DNA of 64,000 nucleotides, taken from the NCBI GenBank assembly GCA_020310875.1, contig CM035413.1, forward strand, positions 185,110,355-185,174,354, in the 5' to 3' direction. The translations under genes and the position numbers were made by a program. This DNA is from Ceratopteris richardii. Taxonomy: Eukaryota > Streptophyta > Polypodiopsida > Polypodiales > Pteridaceae. Below the pieces are notes generated by a model. The model was given only the letters and a program-made list of their open reading frames with translations, did no database searches and was not told the DNA's origin. Shown one piece after another: positions 60,155 to 64,000 of this stretch; within the stretch, counting starts at the first letter, position 1; every line of letters starts with the position of its first letter.

Positions 60155-60550
60155 TGTTGAGATATCAAGCTCAACATGTGATGATCCACGATGACACGTA
60201 TCACTTTTTCATTTCTCTGACATGTATAGTGGTCACGTCGGTATATGTCAGGGACACTTCATTGAGCTTTGTTAGATTTATCTACCAAGAGTGATGGCAC
60301 ATTTGTTTTCTTGCCAGCTCACTCGTTTGTGGACATTAGGTTTTTGCTTATGTATTGGTCTTTATATATTGTAGTAGTTGTATTCTTGTTTTTTAGGCCA
60401 TTCTTGTACATTTTATTTATGTAATAGAAGAAGAAGAAGAAGAAGATCATTCTTCCTTGCCTCAATCTCAGTGTGTACTTTTCTTTGATTGCGAGAGTGT
60501 GTGTGTGAGCTCTCTTCCTTATCTCCTTCCTCATGACATGGTATCAGAGC
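60155..60550 (+). repeat. Cop13 5' LTR and primer-binding site
   Basis: LTR 60155-60538 (384 bases, TGTTGAGATATC to CTCATGACA) immediately followed by PBS TGGTATCAGAGC (60539-60550). A TATATATT-type TATA box is near 60362-60368 and a (GAA)n run at 60427-60445. It is the opposite-strand counterpart of the Cop12 LTR. Confidence 0.85.
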
Positions 60551-61060
60551 CAATGTGGCTGAAGAGAGATCATGGAGAAGGCCGATGGCGAAGAGTACGT
60601 GAGAAGGCATGGAGAAAGCGTGACTCACAAACGACCTCAGATTGCTACTAAAATTGGCGTGAAGGTGGAAAACCTCAAAATATTTTCTTGAGTTATCCCT
60701 TTAGGCTTACTCATTTTTGTCAGATCAGTGTTTCCGAGGCATCTCGACCTCCGTTTCCAGCCCGTAAGGTGAGGCCCACAAAAGAAACCAAGTGAGTTTG
60801 CAAAATTGTAACTTGCATTCTATTGGGTAACACTCATATATTCCAGATCCCGAATTTCAAGCAATTTTGTGTACTGTTCATGCACGAAAATTATGTTTTT
60901 TTGAGATCCAACTATCACATCATAGTGCGATAGTGTTCTGTTGGAAGTCAATGTACATATTGATCCAACAATAGTTTCATAGGAAGCTTTCTCTTCAAGT
61001 CTTAGTTCTACCATAGTAGACAATAGCCTATAGATATTGTTTTAGAAGAGTATTTCAAGG
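60551..61060. other. Cop13 leader or flank, no gag recognised
   Basis: After the PBS there is a short frame (from 60571: MEKADGEEYVRRHGESVTHK) without gag motifs, then non-coding sequence. Gag and pol of Cop13 are absent; the element is a stub. Confidence 0.45.
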
Positions 61061-61063
61061 AAA

Positions 61064-61133
61064 AGTGTGTGGCGTATTGGATAAGGCAATAACCTATCAT
61101 CGTAGTGATGAGGGTTTGAGTCCTGTTGAATGC
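61064..61133 (+). repeat. tRNA-like (SINE-head-like) segment
   Basis: Box A TGGCGTATTGG (61070-61080), followed by ATAAGGC as in tRNA-Arg D-arms, and box B GGTTTGAGTCC (61113-61123) 33 bases later. A weak anticodon-like hairpin (ATCA/TGAT) lies between. No proper acceptor stem or CCA end, so this is a tRNA pseudogene or SINE head rather than a tRNA gene. Confidence 0.45.
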
Positions 61134-61198
61134 ATTGGGAAGACAATTTCCTGTTTTAAGATTGCTTTTTGAAAAACTTTTGGCAGACAACGGCTAAT

Positions 61199-61863
61199 GT
61201 TTTTTGAGTTTGATTTTCAAATTTGGCGCCGAATTAATGATCGTGGCTTTAAGAGATCGTAGATTTCTTTTAGAATTGCTTTTGGAGGATGAACAAACTA
61301 CTATATAAGAAGGAGCCAAGCTCATTGTTAAATCACTCACTCAAGCAATCTCAAGGAGATCAAGGAGGAAGAGTCTCACACTCTTGAGGAGGTGAAGTTT
61401 GAAGGAGAGGCTACTCTCATTGGAGCAAGAAGTCTTCTACAAGGTGGTGGTAACTATCTTTTGTGAGTTAACCTTATATTTTGTTTTTAGGGTTATTCTA
61501 CCATAATTTCAAAATTAGGTTGGTTGATTTACAATTTTGTTACACTATTTTGTGAGAATAAGATTAGCTTCATTGCGTCATTCACTTCACACACTTAGAT
61601 TAATTCGACATAATCTAAATTTTGTATCATCATCTTCTTGCATATTCTTCCATTACTGAGTGCACCACTTTATATGGTTGAGTAGTACTCCCATGTTGTA
61701 ATTTGGACATCTATTTTTTAGTGAGGAAGCATCTAGTTTACGTTCCCTATCCTTGTCTCAAGATCTCTTTCTTTCTATCTCTCACTTATCATCTTGTCAA
61801 TTAAGTTGTGTATGCTAAAAAGGTTTTAGTCTTGGAACGATCCTTGGTACCCAAATTCCAACA
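61199..61863 (+). repeat. Cop14 5' LTR
   Basis: About 665 bases ending AATTCCAACA just before the PBS. The 5' end is set at TGTTTTTTGAG (61199), but TGTTTTAAG at 61152 is an alternative. TATA box CTATATAAG near 61301. Confidence 0.65.
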
Positions 61864-61865
61864 CT

Positions 61866-61899
61866 TGGTATCAGAGCTATAATTTCTTGGTATCAGAGC
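61866..61899 (+). other. Cop14 primer-binding site, present twice
   Basis: TGGTATCAGAGC occurs at 61866-61877 and again at 61888-61899, as part of a 22-base imperfect tandem repeat (CTTGGTATCAGAGC with a short AT-rich spacer). Confidence 0.85.
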
Positions 61900-61925
61900 A
61901 TAATTGGCATACACACTTAGTTAAG

Positions 61926-62960
61926 ATGAGTGAGATTAGAATTGAGATTGAAGAAAAGTTGGATGGATCTTCTAATTATGCCATGTGGAGTTTCATGATG
62001 ATGAATATTTTTGTGACAAAGGATTTATGGAGTATCATCAATGGATTCTTAACAAGACCAAGATGAGGAGGTGAAGAAGATGATACAACAACTTCAAGAG
62101 GTACTAGAGTCACAATTGCAGAACCAACTGAAGAAGAGGTAACCACTTCCATATCCAGGGTCACTACTAGGTCTTTGCCTAGAGTTCCTCCTACTGAAGA
62201 TCAGGCAAGATGGGATGCTAGAGATGCTTTAGCACTTTGATTCATAGCAATGAGTGTCAAAAAGCATATTCTACCACAGATAAGATCTTGCAGAAGTTCT
62301 AGTCAAGCTTGGTTGAAGTTTAAGAATCTTTTTCAGAGCACAAATCCTAGTAGGAAAGCTCAGTTGAGCAGACAACTAGCAAATACAAGGATGAAGGCTG
62401 GTGAGTCAATTTAAACCCACATTACGAGACTTGTTGACTTGAGAGATCAACTTCTAAATATAGGAGTTGAGATATCAAATGAAGAAATGGGAAATACGCT
62501 GATTAATTCACTTCCTATTTCATATCGATCTTTCATAACCACTCTTACCCTTACCACAAGAGATAGAGAGGTTACATTTGAAGAGTTAGAGTTCTTGTTG
62601 CTTCAAGATGAGGATCACTTGAAGGGAATGGAAGAGAATGAAGAAGTAGTTTTATTTTCATGAAAGGGTAAGAAGAAGAAGGAGAAGAAGGAAAAATAAT
62701 CCAAGAAGGAAAGTAAGTCCCTTTCACCTTCTACTTCAGATTCTGTATCTACTACATCTAAAGAGAAGTCTTCTAATAAGAAGGAAGTAATATGTTATTA
62801 CTGCAAGAAACTTGGACATATTAAGTCAGCATGTTATAAAAGGATTGCAACAGAAAAGAAAAAGGCATCAGGTAATGTTGCAAAAGATGATAACAAAGGG
62901 AAATCTCAAGGTGATTCTTATGCCTATATCACCATTGAGGAAGTAGCTTTTGATCAAGTA
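61926..62960 (+). pseudogene. Cop14 gag, broken
   Basis: ATG at 61926 (MSEIRIEIEEKLDGSSNYAM, W following). It frameshifts after WSIINGF (~62045), then reads WDARDALAL, a stop, FIAMSVKKHILPQIRSCRSS (~62240-62300), LKFKNLFQSTNPSRKAQLSR, a stop, and the open part 62439-62663 (LRDQLLNIGVEISNEEMGNT, LPISYRSFITTLTL, FEELEFLLLQDEDHLKG). A Lys/Ser-rich segment and a complete knuckle CYYCKKLGHIKSAC (~62798-62840) follow. A copia family distinct from the others here. Confidence 0.85.
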
Positions 62961-64000
62961 GCTTTACAAGTTCCTTCCGCAAGTCCTTGGATATTTGACT
63001 CACGTGCTACTAAGCATATGACAAGTTGCAGAGATGTATTTTGCTTCTCTGGGTGGTAATTTTCAAATTTTAGATGTCCTTTATGTACCTGAAATGAAGA
63101 AGAATCTGCTGTCTATATCTGCATTTTTAAGTGATGGTTTTAAAGTTGTATTTGAGAGAGATCTTTGTAAGATCTTATCACATAAAGATGGCAAGTGTCT
63201 TTTACAAGGTGAGCATAGAGGAGGGATGTTTGTTTTGTGGAAAATCAGTTAGGCTTATGCAGTCAAATCTTCATCATCGGTGGAAGATATGAAGCTATGG
63301 CATGAAAGATTTGGACATATCCGTTTTGGAGCTCTCAAGAGTATCAAAGACAGAGGTATGGCTGAGCGTTTACCCTCATTCAAGCTACCAAATGATTCAG
63401 ATATATGTGAAGGTTGTCTTGAAGGTAAGATGCATAAACTACCTTTCAAGAAACATGGTCATATTACAGCTACCAAGAAATTGGAGATTATTCATTCATA
63501 TGTGAATGGACCTATGAATATTTCTTATAATCGTCATCATAATGGTGTTGCAGAAAGAAAGAATAGTGTACTCGTTGAAATGATGCGGAGCATGATGGCG
63601 TCCAAGAGGCTTTCACCGCAATTCTGGTTTGATGCAGTACATACAGCTAATCACATTTTGAATAGGTCATCTACAAAAGCTTTAAAGGTAATCACACTGT
63701 ATGAATCTTATTATGGTAGAAAACCTAATGTGAGTTACTTCAGAGTGTTTGGATCACTTTCTTATGTACATGTTGAGAAAAAGGACCAAGGCAAACTAGA
63801 TGTAAAGGCAAAGAAAGCTGTTTTTATTGGATATACTATTGAGAGTAAAGGATATAGGTTTTATGTTCCAGAGACAGGTGAAGTTATTGTTTCACGTATT
63901 GCTTATATTGCTGAAGATAAGGTTTATGATAAAGAAGCAAAAATTCCGGAGTTCATTAGTGAAAATGACTATGGAATTTTTAGAAAGATTTTGGATGTAC
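62961..64000 (+). pseudogene. Cop14 protease-integrase, core deleted, runs off the window
   Basis: The protease site reads WIFDSRATKHMTSC (~62985), with DSG changed to DSR. A frame change follows, then ILDVLYVPEMKKNLLSISAF (63070 on), GKCLLQGEHRGGMFVLW, KLWHERFGHIRFGALKSIKD and CEGCLEGKMHKLPFKKH (zinc residues kept). The first core Asp is Tyr (IIHSYVNGPM), and the sequence jumps from there (~63520) to HHNGVAERKNSVLVEMMRSM (Glu kept), deleting the middle of the core with the second Asp. The C-terminal domain continues open to 64000 (VFGSLSYVHVEKKDQGKLDV; VFIGYTIESKGYRFY). RT should lie beyond the edge. Confidence 0.85.

Overview
This is plant nuclear DNA from a gene-poor, repeat-dominated region. 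The evidence is nested Ty1/copia LTR retrotransposons primed from initiator-tRNA-Met-type sites (TGGTATCAGAGC and variants), a plant L1-type LINE, LTR-like repeats with tRNA-type boxes, microsatellites, and one fragment of a TIR-NBS-LRR-like resistance gene with spliceable LRR exons. AT-richness and the many decayed, nested elements suggest a seed plant with a large, slowly purged genome (conifer-like is possible; the species cannot be read from the sequence). No intact protein-coding gene was found. Almost every coding segment carries stops, frameshifts or deletions.

Layout. 1-745 and 10873-11921 are inverted copies of a ~1.05 kb LTR whose U3 start holds ten WRKY-type W-boxes. Between them lie unrecognised DNA, a CA/TA microsatellite, a rearranged copia (Cop1, 6661-9365: LTR, PBS, gag, then RT in the opposite orientation) and a pyrimidine/poly-C tract. 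12521-14095 is a decayed copia gag-AP fragment (Cop2). 14591-15230 is a repeat with pol III-type boxes, seen again at 40484-41020. 15894-25316 is a tandem LTR-internal-LTR-internal-LTR array (Cop3, Cop4) with a 5'-truncated foreign copia (Cop6) lodged in it. 25319-32595 is a reverse-strand copia (Cop5) interrupted in gag by the best-preserved element, Cop7 (25755-31310), which has paired 1056-bp LTRs and a near-perfect target duplication. 33455-33799 holds the LRR exons. 34226-39627 is Cop8, followed by an integrase fragment (Cop9).

41121-45728 holds two tandem ~2.28 kb non-coding units separated by a CT microsatellite. 48241-51266 is a LINE with endonuclease and reverse transcriptase. 51267-56336 is a reverse-strand copia (Cop10) that has lost its 5' LTR. 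56339-57182 is a second LINE 3' end. 57183-59040 is a further copia relic (Cop11). 59041-60550 carries LTRs of one family in opposite orientations (Cop12, Cop13) around an LTR fragment of the Cop8 family. 61199-64000 is Cop14 (LTR, duplicated PBS, gag, AP, broken integrase), which runs off the window.

The genes do not form a pathway. They are gag (capsid), AP (protease), IN (integrase) and RT-RNase H modules of independent elements in various states of decay. Two layers may matter biologically: the W-box-dense LTRs as possible stress-responsive promoters, and the LRR fragment as a resistance-gene remnant. Structural history is also readable: a probable 10 kb inversion between the two W-box LTRs, tandem LTR recombination, and a LINE/copia junction exactly at a primer-binding site.
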